64,000 nucleotides of DNA, taken from assembly GCF_002139875.1 (NCBI RefSeq), contig NZ_CP018793.1:62001-126000 (forward strand). The letters run 5' to 3'. The translations under genes were made by a program, and so were the position numbers. Positions 48,848 to 57,393 of this stretch are shown here, piece after piece. The DNA comes from Campylobacter vicugnae. Its GTDB lineage: Bacteria; Campylobacterota; Campylobacteria; Campylobacterales; Campylobacteraceae. Each line of letters starts with the position of its first letter. Position 1 is the first letter of the stretch. The notes beneath the pieces were generated by a model. That model was given only the letters and a program-made list of their open reading frames with translations, had not been told where the DNA came from and ran no database searches.

Positions 48848-50168
48848 TTTGCCTATCGATTTTTTTATCCCAAATTCCTACGATTAGACAAGCCACTGCG
48901 TTGCCACATAAATTCCCCACCGCACGCATCTCGCTCATAAATTTATCCACTCCAAGTAGCACCGTTACAGCCACCACAGGTATAACATCATGCATAGAGC
49001 CAAGCGTCCCAGCAAGCACTACAAAGCCTGAGCCAGTTACTCCTACGGCACCCTTGCTTGTAACCATCAAAATTAGTAAAATACTAAGCAAATGCGAAAA
49101 ACTAAGCTCTATATCAAAAGCTTGAGCTAAAAATATAACACAAGCTGAGAGATAAATATTTGTACAATCTAGGTTAAAAGAGTAGCCAAAAGGGGTGATT
49201 ACACCGACGCAACCTTTATGAATTCCAGCACTTTCAAGCTTTTTCATAAGTGGGGCTAAGGCAACTTCGCTTGAGCTAGTAGCAAAGACAACTAGCACCT
49301 CTTTAGCAATAAACCGCATAAATTTAAATATATTTACCTTAACAGCGTAGCAAATCACACCAAGCACCACAAAAATAAAAACCAAACACGACACTAGCAT
49401 AGTCCCAAGCAGACTTAGCATACCTATCAAACTCTCAATGCCAAATTTGCCAATGAGATACGCCATCGCACAATACGCCGCTAAGGGGCTTAGCCACATA
49501 AAGATACTAAGAGCTTTTAACACCCAGTTTTGAGCCTTTTCAATAGGATTTATGAAAAAATCTTTGATTTTCTTTGGTGAAAAGCTTAACACAATTGCTA
49601 AAAACAAAGCCATGAAAAGCACTTGAAGTGTGTTTGCTTTGATAAATGGGGTGATAACGATACTTAGGGCTAAAAGAGTATTTTTAAGCATACCTATCAT
49701 AAATCCAAATCCGCTAAGCGTGTTTAAGTCATCATAAGGTAAAAGCGGAGCTTTTGGCACTGCGTTTGCTAATATCGACCAGATCGAGCCTACATCTTTA
49801 GAAGCTCCAGAGAATTTCTCAACACTACTAGTATCAAAGGAGTTAGCATCTAGATGCATTCCCGCTCCAGGTGCTAAGAGCAATGAGCCAAAAATGCCCA
49901 TAGCTAAGGCTATCGTGCTAACTACTTCAAAGTAGATAAAGCCCTTTAAGCCTATGCTACCAAGGTCTTTTAGACTATCTAAGCCTACAATACCTGAAAT
50001 AATGGTAAGAAAGATAATGGGTCCTACCATCCACTTTAAAATCATTATAAAATAGTCAATTCCAAATTTACTATCAATTCCAATTTGCGGAAAAGTATAA
50101 CCTACAAAAATACCAAGCACTATTGCTAAAACAACCCAAAATGCGAGATTTTTTAATACTCCAAGCAT
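48783..50168 (-). CDS. dicarboxylate/amino acid:cation symporter (DAACS family)
   Basis: Sodium- or proton-coupled uptake of C4-dicarboxylates or acidic amino acids. The 461-residue product has about eight membrane helices and two re-entrant loops: the serine-rich ATSSSEVALAPLMKKLESAG near residue 290 and TPFGYSFNLDCTNIYLS near 325, followed by VTSKGAVGVTGSGFVVLAGTL near 375. These are the substrate-binding signatures of GltP/DctA relatives. The specific substrate is not decided. Its 3' end is duplicated at 47307-47375. It is divergent from bioF. Confidence 0.92.
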   Translation of the reverse strand: MLGVLKNLAFWVVLAIVLGIFVGYTFPQIGIDSKFGIDYFIMILKWMVGPIIFLTIISGIVGLDSLKDLGSIGLKGFIYFEVVSTIALAMGIFGSLLLAPGAGMHLDANSFDTSSVEKFSGASKDVGSIWSILANAVPKAPLLPYDDLNTLSGFGFMIGMLKNTLLALSIVITPFIKANTLQVLFMALFLAIVLSFSPKKIKDFFINPIEKAQNWVLKALSIFMWLSPLAAYCAMAYLIGKFGIESLIGMLSLLGTMLVSCLVFIFVVLGVICYAVKVNIFKFMRFIAKEVLVVFATSSSEVALAPLMKKLESAGIHKGCVGVITPFGYSFNLDCTNIYLSACVIFLAQAFDIELSFSHLLSILLILMVTSKGAVGVTGSGFVVLAGTLGSMHDVIPVVAVTVLLGVDKFMSEMRAVGNLCGNAVACLIVGIWDKKIDRQKFNYAINHPDEFDFEKLKAKA

Positions 50169-50310
50169 ACTAAAACCTTAAAAAAATGATAAATTTTATC
50201 ACAATAAATCTTAAATTTTTTAAGAAAATCAAGTGGAATTTTGAATAATCATTAGATTTTTGGTTTAGGTATTTTTGAAATGTTGTTTTATTTTTAATTT
50301 CATTTTTTGA

Positions 50311-50316
50311 TATAAT
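50311..50316 (+). promoter_or_regulatory. -10 box of the bioFGC operon
   Basis: TATAAT in TTTTTTGATATAATGC, about 37 bases upstream of bioF. No convincing BirA operator palindrome was seen in 50169-50352. Confidence 0.55.
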
Positions 50317-50352
50317 GCTAAATTTTATAAAGCTAAATTAAGTGAGTTTATA

Positions 50353-51441
50353 ATGTTTGATATACAAAAAGCAAAGCAAGATAATAACTTTAGAGAGTTA
50401 AAGCACTCAAGCATAAGCTCAAAATTTCTAAACTTAAATGGCAAAAGACTGCTAAACTTAGGCAGCAATGACTATCTTGGGATAGCTAGTAATAGGGCAT
50501 TAAGAGATGAATTTTTGCAAATTTGTTTAGATAGTGAGTGGTATTTTGGCTCTGGGGCTAGTAGGCTAGTTTATACTTCAAGTGATGAATTTGAGCGTTT
50601 GGAGAGTTGGTTTGAGAATAAATTTAAAAAAAGTGCGTTAATTTTCAACTCTGGGTATTGTGCGAATTTAAGCTGTATTAGTGCCTTAAATAGTGATGAT
50701 ACGCTCTTTATAGCTGATAAATTAATTCATGCTAGTATGATTGATGCATTAAAATTATCAAATGCTAATTTCAAACGCTACGCCCATAACGATAATGAAG
50801 CATTAGAGAGTTTAGTTAAGCAAAATTATGATAAATTCAAACGAATTATAATTCTAAGCGAAGCTATTTTTAGTATGGATGGGGATAGGGCTGATATAGA
50901 GTTTATGCTATCATTAAAAAGGCGTTATGATAATATTATGTTATATATAGATGAGGCTCACTCGTTTTTTGCCTTAAATGAGCTTGGAATTTGTGGCGAT
51001 ATGAGCTGTGATATTGATTTTATCCTTGTTACGCTTAGTAAGGCTGTAGGAAGTAGTGGAGCTGTGCTTTTAGGTAGCAAAGAATATAAAGATATATTTA
51101 TAAATAGTGCTAGAAGCTTGATATATTCTACTTCTATACCACCTATAAATGTAGCTTGGAGCAATTTTATTCTAGCTCAAGATCACTCAAAACGGCGTGA
51201 AAATTTAGTAAATTTGATAAATTATTTAAATCTCAACTCAACCCATATCTGCCCTTTTGTCGTTGGAGAAAATGCCAAGGCCTTAGAGCTTTCAAAGGCG
51301 TTAAACGAGCTTGGCTACTTTGTCCCAGCTATCCGCCCACCAACAGTCCCAAGTGGCAAGGCAAGACTTAGAATTAGCTTAAGGGCGGATTTACAAGATA
51401 GCGATTTGATGAGTTTAAAAAGGCTTTTAGATGAAAATTGA
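50353..51441 (+). CDS. bioF: 8-amino-7-oxononanoate synthase BioF
   Basis: PLP enzyme that joins pimeloyl-ACP and alanine in biotin synthesis. The 362-residue product has GSNDYLGIA at 37-45, FGSGASRLV at 65-73, the cofactor segment DEAHSFF at 200-206 and the PLP lysine K230 in LVTLSKAVGSSGA. Length is slightly short but complete. First gene of bioF-bioG-bioC; overlaps bioG by 11 bases. Confidence 0.95.
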   Translation: MFDIQKAKQDNNFRELKHSSISSKFLNLNGKRLLNLGSNDYLGIASNRALRDEFLQICLDSEWYFGSGASRLVYTSSDEFERLESWFENKFKKSALIFNSGYCANLSCISALNSDDTLFIADKLIHASMIDALKLSNANFKRYAHNDNEALESLVKQNYDKFKRIIILSEAIFSMDGDRADIEFMLSLKRRYDNIMLYIDEAHSFFALNELGICGDMSCDIDFILVTLSKAVGSSGAVLLGSKEYKDIFINSARSLIYSTSIPPINVAWSNFILAQDHSKRRENLVNLINYLNLNSTHICPFVVGENAKALELSKALNELGYFVPAIRPPTVPSGKARLRISLRADLQDSDLMSLKRLLDEN

Positions 51442-52045
51442 TCTTATTAAAGAGGCTAAAAAACTCATTGTATTATTCTTGGGTTATGGCTTTGATAAAA
51501 GTAGCATTAGCCACTTAGAGCTTGGAGATTATGGGCTTTTGGTGGTTAGTGATTATAGTGATCTTAGTTTTGATAGAGAAATTTTAGCCAATAAAGATAT
51601 ATATTTAATCTCTTGGTCTATGGGTGTTTGGGCTGCAAATTTGGCACTAAAAAATACCCCCTTAAAAGTCGCAATTGCCATAAATGGCACCCCTTTTGGA
51701 ATAGATGAAAAATATGGGATTAAAAAAGATATTTTTTATAAAAGTATAAGCGAGTTTGATTTTGAAAGCTTTAAAAAACTCTGTTTTTTAGGCATTAATG
51801 AGCAAAAATTTAAAGATTTTACATTTAATCAAAATGCTAAAATCGAGCTTATAAATCTTTATAAAAACGCTATTTTGCCTTGTGAGAACGCTATTTCGTG
51901 GGATAGGGCTTATATTAGTAAGCGTGATTTAGTCTTCGATAATCGGGCGGTTTTAGAATATTTTAAGGATAAAGCTAGGATTATAAACGCTCCGCATTTT
52001 ATATTTTTTAATTTTAAAAGCTTTGGAGAGATAGTTGAAATTTAA
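51431..52045 (+). CDS. bioG: pimeloyl-ACP methyl ester esterase BioG (DUF452)
   Basis: Alpha/beta hydrolase that removes the methyl ester from pimeloyl-ACP methyl ester, replacing BioH in this lineage. The 204-residue product shows the nucleophile elbow SWSMGVW with Ser63, the oxyanion-side FLGYGFD at 16-22, and a C-terminal catalytic histidine in INAPHFIFF near 192. The DUF452/BioG assignment comes from length, motifs and position between bioF and bioC. Overlaps both neighbours (11 bases each). Confidence 0.92.
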   Translation: MKIDLIKEAKKLIVLFLGYGFDKSSISHLELGDYGLLVVSDYSDLSFDREILANKDIYLISWSMGVWAANLALKNTPLKVAIAINGTPFGIDEKYGIKKDIFYKSISEFDFESFKKLCFLGINEQKFKDFTFNQNAKIELINLYKNAILPCENAISWDRAYISKRDLVFDNRAVLEYFKDKARIINAPHFIFFNFKSFGEIVEI

Positions 52046-52715
52046 AAGTGCGAAATTTTATGACCTTTATGCCAAACCGCAGATTTATGCGGCAAATGCT
52101 TTGATACAAACTCTTAAAGATTATAGACAAAATTTCGATGATATTTATGAGATTGGTGCTGGAAGTGGGGTTTTGACAAGATTGATTATGGAGAATTTGA
52201 GTTATGAAAATTTGATTTTAAATGACCTTTATGAGAGTGAATTTATGAGTAAATTTAGCACTCAAATAGGCGATATTACCCAGTTAAAGATTAAAAATAA
52301 ACAAGATTTAATCATCTCAAGCTCAGTTTTTCAATGGATTAATGCCCTTGAGAATTTGGCTAATAAGCTCAAATTTAGCTTAAAAAGTGGTGGGATTTTG
52401 GCTTTTAGTATATTTATTGATGGGACTTTAAAAGAGCTTTCAAGTTTTACAAATCAGAGTTTAGAGTATAAAAATTTAGACCAACTAAAAGCAATTTTTA
52501 GTAAAAATTTTGAAATTCTAAATGCACAAGAGAGCCAAATCAGGCTAAAATTTAACAATCTAAAAGAGCTTTTAACTCACCTTAAACATACTGGAGTAAA
52601 TAATATAAAGGGCGAATTTAAGCTTACAAAAAGCAGTATTGAAGCCTTAAATTCACACTTTAACAATGATTTTAGCTTAAGTTATAAATTCGCTATTTTC
52701 ATCTGCTTAACATAA
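52035..52715 (+). CDS. bioC: malonyl-ACP O-methyltransferase BioC
   Basis: Class I methyltransferase that masks malonyl-ACP so it can enter fatty acid synthesis for the pimeloyl arm of biotin. The 226-residue product has the SAM-binding loop YEIGAGSGVLTRLI near residue 38, an acidic second-strand residue (LILNDLYESEF) and SSVFQWINALENLANKL near 95. Together with BioG and BioF it supplies 7-keto-8-aminopelargonate precursors. Its stop codon directly abuts that of convergent bioA. Confidence 0.92.
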   Translation: MKFKSAKFYDLYAKPQIYAANALIQTLKDYRQNFDDIYEIGAGSGVLTRLIMENLSYENLILNDLYESEFMSKFSTQIGDITQLKIKNKQDLIISSSVFQWINALENLANKLKFSLKSGGILAFSIFIDGTLKELSSFTNQSLEYKNLDQLKAIFSKNFEILNAQESQIRLKFNNLKELLTHLKHTGVNNIKGEFKLTKSSIEALNSHFNNDFSLSYKFAIFICLT

Positions 52716-54071
52716 TCAAAATCCTCCAAGCACCTCATCTATGCTTTTTACGCACCTTTTTATCGCCTCATCCATCTCATTTTTTTGAATATTTAGCGGT
52801 GGATTAAAGTATATAACATCGCCAAGTGGCCTTAGTATAAGACCATTTTTTAAAGCTTTTTTATAAATTTGATATCCAGTTCTTAAGGCTTGGTTAAATG
52901 CCTTTTTGCCATCTTTTTGCTCCACTAGCTCAATTGCGTTTATCAGCCCAATAGTGCGAATTTGACCTACATTTTTATGCGAGCTTAGAGCAGAGTTTAT
53001 CTCATTTTTTAGATAGATTGCGTTTTGTTGGGCTTGGCTTAATATATTTTGACTCTCAAATATATCCAAAACCGCATTTGCCGCAGCGCATCCAAGTGGA
53101 TTGCCGCTATATGTATGAGAGTGCATAAAGGCCTTGCCTTGCGAGTATGGTGCATAAAAAGCATCATAAATCTCATTAGTAGTAGCCGTAATAGACATTG
53201 GCATATATCCGCCAGTTAGCCCCTTTGAAAGTGTCATAATATCAGGGCTAATATTTGCGTGCTCACAAGCAAACATCCGCCCAGTCCGCCCAAATCCAGT
53301 AGCGATCTCATCAGCTATTAGTAGCACTCCATACTCATCGCAAATTTGCCGTAGCTTTTTAAGATATAAGGGTGGATATATTTTCATTCCAGCAGCAGCT
53401 TGAAGTATAGGCTCAACTATCAAAGCCACGCTCTCATGGCCATACCTTTCAAAAACTGGCATAACATAATGCTCAAAATATTTAGTAGCTATCTCATCGC
53501 AACTACCATCAAATTGGCTTCTATACATATCAGGGGCTTGCAAGCGAATAGCCTTCATCAGCATTGGCTCATAAATTTTAGCATACAAATCAAGAGCCCC
53601 AACGCTCAAAGCACCGATAGTTTCGCCGTGATAAGCATTACTTAGACAGATAAATTTATCCTTATGCGTATTGCCTACTTGGTGCTGATATTGAAACGCC
53701 ATCTTAAGCGCACTCTCTACAGCCGAGCTGCCATTATCTGAAAAGTTAAATTTATCTAGCTTGGGCGGAAGAATTTGCCTTAATCTACTAGCTAATCTCA
53801 CAGCACCTTCGTGCGTGAAATTAGCAAATATCACATGCTCAATCTCATTAAGCTGATTTTTAATAGCATTGTTTATATACTCATTTGAGTGCCCTAGTAG
53901 ATTACACCACCAAGAGCTGATTATATCGATATACTCTTTATCATTTTCATCATAAATTTTAACCCCATTGCCACGCTTTATTACAATTGGTGGTAGCTCC
54001 TTATAATCATACATTTGCGAACACGGATGCCATATTAGCTCCAAATCCATCTTTGCTATATCTAAAAGCAT
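52716..54071 (-). CDS. bioA: adenosylmethionine-8-amino-7-oxononanoate aminotransferase BioA
   Basis: PLP aminotransferase using S-adenosylmethionine as amino donor. The 451-residue product has IWHPCSQM at 13-20 (substrate site of BioA rather than other class III enzymes), SDNGSSAVESALKMA at 111-125, the cofactor aspartate segment LIADEIATGFGRTG at 251-264 and the PLP lysine K283 in TLSKGLTGGYMP. Transcribed after bioD, convergent to bioC with no gap between the two stop codons. Confidence 0.96.
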   Translation of the reverse strand: MLLDIAKMDLELIWHPCSQMYDYKELPPIVIKRGNGVKIYDENDKEYIDIISSWWCNLLGHSNEYINNAIKNQLNEIEHVIFANFTHEGAVRLASRLRQILPPKLDKFNFSDNGSSAVESALKMAFQYQHQVGNTHKDKFICLSNAYHGETIGALSVGALDLYAKIYEPMLMKAIRLQAPDMYRSQFDGSCDEIATKYFEHYVMPVFERYGHESVALIVEPILQAAAGMKIYPPLYLKKLRQICDEYGVLLIADEIATGFGRTGRMFACEHANISPDIMTLSKGLTGGYMPMSITATTNEIYDAFYAPYSQGKAFMHSHTYSGNPLGCAAANAVLDIFESQNILSQAQQNAIYLKNEINSALSSHKNVGQIRTIGLINAIELVEQKDGKKAFNQALRTGYQIYKKALKNGLILRPLGDVIYFNPPLNIQKNEMDEAIKRCVKSIDEVLGGF

Positions 54072-54079
54072 ATTTATCC

Positions 54080-54763
54080 TTAATTAAAAATATCTAAAAT
54101 CTCATTTTTGCTTATATCCAAGCTTAGCTCATCTCTTTTTACGCAAGATAAAATTTTTAGACCAAATAGCTCATTTATCATCTTTTTATTATCTATGCAA
54201 ATGGGGCAATTTTCATCAAAATTATTTAATATCGCGCCCTTTATATTAACGCCATTTTGCCTTAGATAAAAGCTAGTTAGCCCAGTTTGATTTATCGCTC
54301 CAAGGGTTGCATCTGATACTATTATAACGCTTAAATTTAAAGTTTTTACCAGATCAAGTAGCATTATCTTCTTATCATCATATCTAAGCGGACATATCGC
54401 ACCACCGGCTCCTTCAACTACCATAAAATTGCAAATTTCATCTAGCTTTTTAAATTTAGATATGATAATATCCATATTTACGCTCTTATTCTCATTTTTA
54501 GCCGATAAATGCGGAGAATAGGGCTTGATAAAATTATAAGCACTCATTTGAGAATAGCTAAGCTCAATCTTAGAAAACTCACGCACAAACTTCACATCAA
54601 GCGGGATTATCTCCCCATTATCATCTATCAAATTTCCGCTAGAAACTGGCTTGAAATAGCTGGTATTTAGTCCAAATTCACGCATTTTCTTTACTATTAA
54701 CGCACTTATATAGCTCTTACCTACATCGGTGCCAGTGCCTAAAATAAATATCTTTTTACTCAT
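54080..54763 (-). CDS. bioD: dethiobiotin synthetase BioD
   Basis: ATP-dependent closure of the ureido ring to give dethiobiotin. The 227-residue product has the P-loop LGTGTDVGKS near residues 7-16, YFKPVSSGNL at about 36, and VVEGAGGAICPL near 118. All are BioD hallmarks. It is first in the bioD-bioA unit, eight bases before bioA. bioB, needed for the last step, is not in the window. Confidence 0.95.
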   Translation of the reverse strand: MSKKIFILGTGTDVGKSYISALIVKKMREFGLNTSYFKPVSSGNLIDDNGEIIPLDVKFVREFSKIELSYSQMSAYNFIKPYSPHLSAKNENKSVNMDIIISKFKKLDEICNFMVVEGAGGAICPLRYDDKKIMLLDLVKTLNLSVIIVSDATLGAINQTGLTSFYLRQNGVNIKGAILNNFDENCPICIDNKKMINELFGLKILSCVKRDELSLDISKNEILDIFN

Positions 54764-54899
54764 CTTACTTCCCTTAGATATTATAAATTTGTATTTTAAG
54801 ATTTTAAGGCTAAATTTTACATATTTTTAACCAAAATATCATAAAAATTTTACAAGCTGATTTTATAATTTCGTCATAATTTATCATATGGAGTTTTTT

Positions 54900-56702
54900 A
54901 TGGAAAGAAGAAATTTTTTGAAAGTTTCTAGCGCTGTTTTGGCTTATGCGGGATTTTTTTCGCCTTCTAGTGTGTTAGCCAATGAGAAAAAACATTTAAT
55001 AGGATTTAAACAAATCGCCCCTAGCACAAGCGATAGCGTCATAGTCCCTGAAGGATATGAGGCTAAAAAGTTAATTAGTTGGGGCGATGCGCTCTTTAGC
55101 AAGGCAACGCCTTTTGATGAGAGCAAAACTATCAATAAAGCAGCCATAGCAAATGCGAATTTGGTATTTGGCGATAATACCGATGGTATGGCGTGGTTTG
55201 GCCTTGATGAAGATAGAGCGATTTTAGCTGTTAATAATGAGTATATGAATCCAGAAATAATGTTTAATCACCATGGCAAAAATATGAGCTTAGATGATGT
55301 TAAGTATGAGCAAAATTCCGTTGGAGTAAGTATATTTGAGATAGCTAGAGATAGCGATGGGGATTATAGCGTTGTGCTAGACTCACCATACAATCGCAGA
55401 ATCACAGCTAATACCAAAATGGAGATCCAAGGCCCAGCTAGAGCTAATAAGCTTATGAAAACAAAAGCCGATAAGAGCGGTAGCGAAGTCTATGGAACTA
55501 TAAATAACTGCGCTAGTGGCAAAACGCCATGGGGGACATATCTTACTTGTGAAGAGAATTTCAATGATTTCTTTGGGTCTAGTGATGAGAATTATGCATT
55601 TAATCCAGCACAAAAACGCTATGGCCTTAGCGTAAAAGGTGAGAATTATGAGTGGAAACTAGATGAGAGATTCGATATCGCTAAAAACGAAAATGAGCCA
55701 AATCGCTTTGGTTGGATAGTAGAGATAGATCCATATAATCCAAACTCAACCCCAATCAAACGCACCGCCCTAGGCAGATTTAAACACGAAAATGCCGAAG
55801 TAGTAATAGCCAAAAATGGCGAAGTCGTGGTATATATGGGCGATGATGAAGTTAATGAGTTTATGTATAAATTTGTCAGCAAAGCCAAATACAATCCAAA
55901 CAAACCAAATAGAGATATTTTAAACGAAGGCACACTATATGTAGCCAAACTAAAAGATACCGACGATTTTACAGGCGTAGGAGAGTGGGTGGCTTTAGAA
56001 TATGGCAAAAATGGCTTAGATAGCAAAAATGGCTTTCATAATCAAGGCGATGTCTTGATAAATACTAGATTAGCAGCTAGCATAGTCGGTGCTACACCTA
56101 TGGATAGACCTGAGTGGATAGCAGCTGACCCAGATGGAAAATACCTATATGTAACCCTAACTAACAACACCAAAAGAGTAGAAATAAGCGAGTCAAATCC
56201 AAGAGCCAATAATATCTATGGCCACATCCTAAGATGGTCCCCAAAAGGCGATAATCACGCTGATAGTGGCTTTAAATGGGATATATTTTTGCTTGCGGGA
56301 AATCCTTTGAAATATCCAAATGATTTAAGAAAAGGAACTAGCAATATCAATGTAGAAAATATGTTTAATAGCCCAGATGGATTGAAATTTGATAAATTTG
56401 GCAGACTTTGGATACAAACAGATGGTAAATACTCAAATAAAGGCGATTACGAAGGGATGGGAAACAACCAAATGCTATGCGCTAATCCTATCACCGGCGA
56501 GGTTAGAAGATTTTTAACCGGCCCAGTTGCTTGTGAGATTACGGGCATTGCCTTTAATGAAGATTATGCAACTATGTTTGTAGGAATCCAACACCCAGGC
56601 GAAAATCTAGCTAGTAGCCACTACCCAAATGGTGGCAACTCAACCCCACGCAGCACAATAGTCCAAATCCGCAAAAAAGATGGCGGAGTGATAGGCTCGT
56701 AA
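54900..56702 (+). CDS. phoX: PhoX-type alkaline phosphatase (DUF839), Tat-exported
   Basis: Periplasmic calcium- and iron-dependent phosphatase that frees phosphate from organic esters. It has a twin-arginine signal (ERRNFLKVSSAVLAYAG) at the N-terminus. The frame also has an ATG at 54888, but ATG 54900 has GGAG at proper distance. The 600-residue product contains the family segments NNEYMNPEIMF, GTINNCASGKTPWGTYLTCEENF (shown in part), FGWIVEIDPYNP, FKHENAEVVIA, and PDGLKFDKFGRLWIQTDG. The active-site cysteine/glutamate region TCEENF is intact. C. jejuni has a single PhoX of this kind. Confidence 0.93.
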   Translation: MERRNFLKVSSAVLAYAGFFSPSSVLANEKKHLIGFKQIAPSTSDSVIVPEGYEAKKLISWGDALFSKATPFDESKTINKAAIANANLVFGDNTDGMAWFGLDEDRAILAVNNEYMNPEIMFNHHGKNMSLDDVKYEQNSVGVSIFEIARDSDGDYSVVLDSPYNRRITANTKMEIQGPARANKLMKTKADKSGSEVYGTINNCASGKTPWGTYLTCEENFNDFFGSSDENYAFNPAQKRYGLSVKGENYEWKLDERFDIAKNENEPNRFGWIVEIDPYNPNSTPIKRTALGRFKHENAEVVIAKNGEVVVYMGDDEVNEFMYKFVSKAKYNPNKPNRDILNEGTLYVAKLKDTDDFTGVGEWVALEYGKNGLDSKNGFHNQGDVLINTRLAASIVGATPMDRPEWIAADPDGKYLYVTLTNNTKRVEISESNPRANNIYGHILRWSPKGDNHADSGFKWDIFLLAGNPLKYPNDLRKGTSNINVENMFNSPDGLKFDKFGRLWIQTDGKYSNKGDYEGMGNNQMLCANPITGEVRRFLTGPVACEITGIAFNEDYATMFVGIQHPGENLASSHYPNGGNSTPRSTIVQIRKKDGGVIGS

Positions 56703-56808
56703 ATAATATTTAATTTCAAAGCCCATATTTGGCTACTTTGCCAAGTAATAAAGAAAATTATTTTTAAGCTTAGTGGGGGCTTTTTGTTAGATTTGATGGC
56801 ACTACGAA

Positions 56809-56818
56809 CCCCCCCCCC
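56809..56818 (-). repeat. orphan G10 tract (C10 on plus)
   Basis: Ten C residues on the plus strand in the gap between phoX and the GNAT gene. On the minus strand an ATG at 56826 leads into MFHMGGG and then a short frame overlapping phoX in antisense; no gene body with homology follows. Confidence 0.9.
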
Positions 56819-56889
56819 ATATGAAACATAGCTTTTAATGTTATAATACTATTTAAATTTTTATCAAGACATTTATTTTGGGGTGCGAT

Positions 56890-57393
56890 ATGAAATTTGT
56901 ATTTAAAGATTATAAACTACTAAGTCTAGATGAGAGCTTTGAGATTTTAAGCATTAGAAATAATAAGGCAATTAGAGGTATTAGCTTAGATAGTGGCGTA
57001 ATTGATATACAAATTCACAATAGCTGGATTTTGAATTTGCCAAAAGGCTCATACTTTGCGATGATATTTAATGATGATATTGTGGGTGGGGTGAGTTTTA
57101 ATAATGGCTTTTGGGGGATTTTTTATAAAGAGAGTGCCCAGCCTTTGATAAGATCAATTTTTGCTTATCTATTTTTATCAAAAATTTTAAAAGATAGCGA
57201 TTTTATCTACTCTAAGATTAAATCAAACAATCAAAACGCCTTGAGATTTAATCAATTTTTTGGCTTTGATATAATCAAAAGTGATGGGATCTACACCCTA
57301 AAATTAGAAAAATCCAAATTTATCTCACTAAATAACAAGCTAATTAATAGGGTAAAATCTCTAGCTGATAATAGCAAGGTGGAGTTTATCTAA
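56890..57393 (+). CDS. GNAT-family N-acyltransferase
   Basis: A 167-residue protein with a GNAT-like layout. The N-terminal half contains WILNLPKGSYFAMIFNDDIVGGVSFNNGFWGIFY (strands 2-4, shown in parts), and the C-terminal helix-strand NQNALRFNQFFGFDIIKSDGIYTLKLEK is the usual acceptor-side end of acetyltransferases. The pattern resembles PseH-like and other sugar-nucleotide N-acetyltransferases, but the acetyl-CoA loop is poorly marked. The frame opens at TTG 56878; ATG 56890 with GGGG upstream is preferred. It converges on the AMP-ligase gene with eight bases of overlap. Confidence 0.65.
   Translation: MKFVFKDYKLLSLDESFEILSIRNNKAIRGISLDSGVIDIQIHNSWILNLPKGSYFAMIFNDDIVGGVSFNNGFWGIFYKESAQPLIRSIFAYLFLSKILKDSDFIYSKIKSNNQNALRFNQFFGFDIIKSDGIYTLKLEKSKFISLNNKLINRVKSLADNSKVEFI

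Noticed and set aside
50169-50352. BirA operator or biotin-responsive element between the symporter and bioF
   Set aside because: A -10 box is visible but no palindrome resembling a known biotin operator was found.
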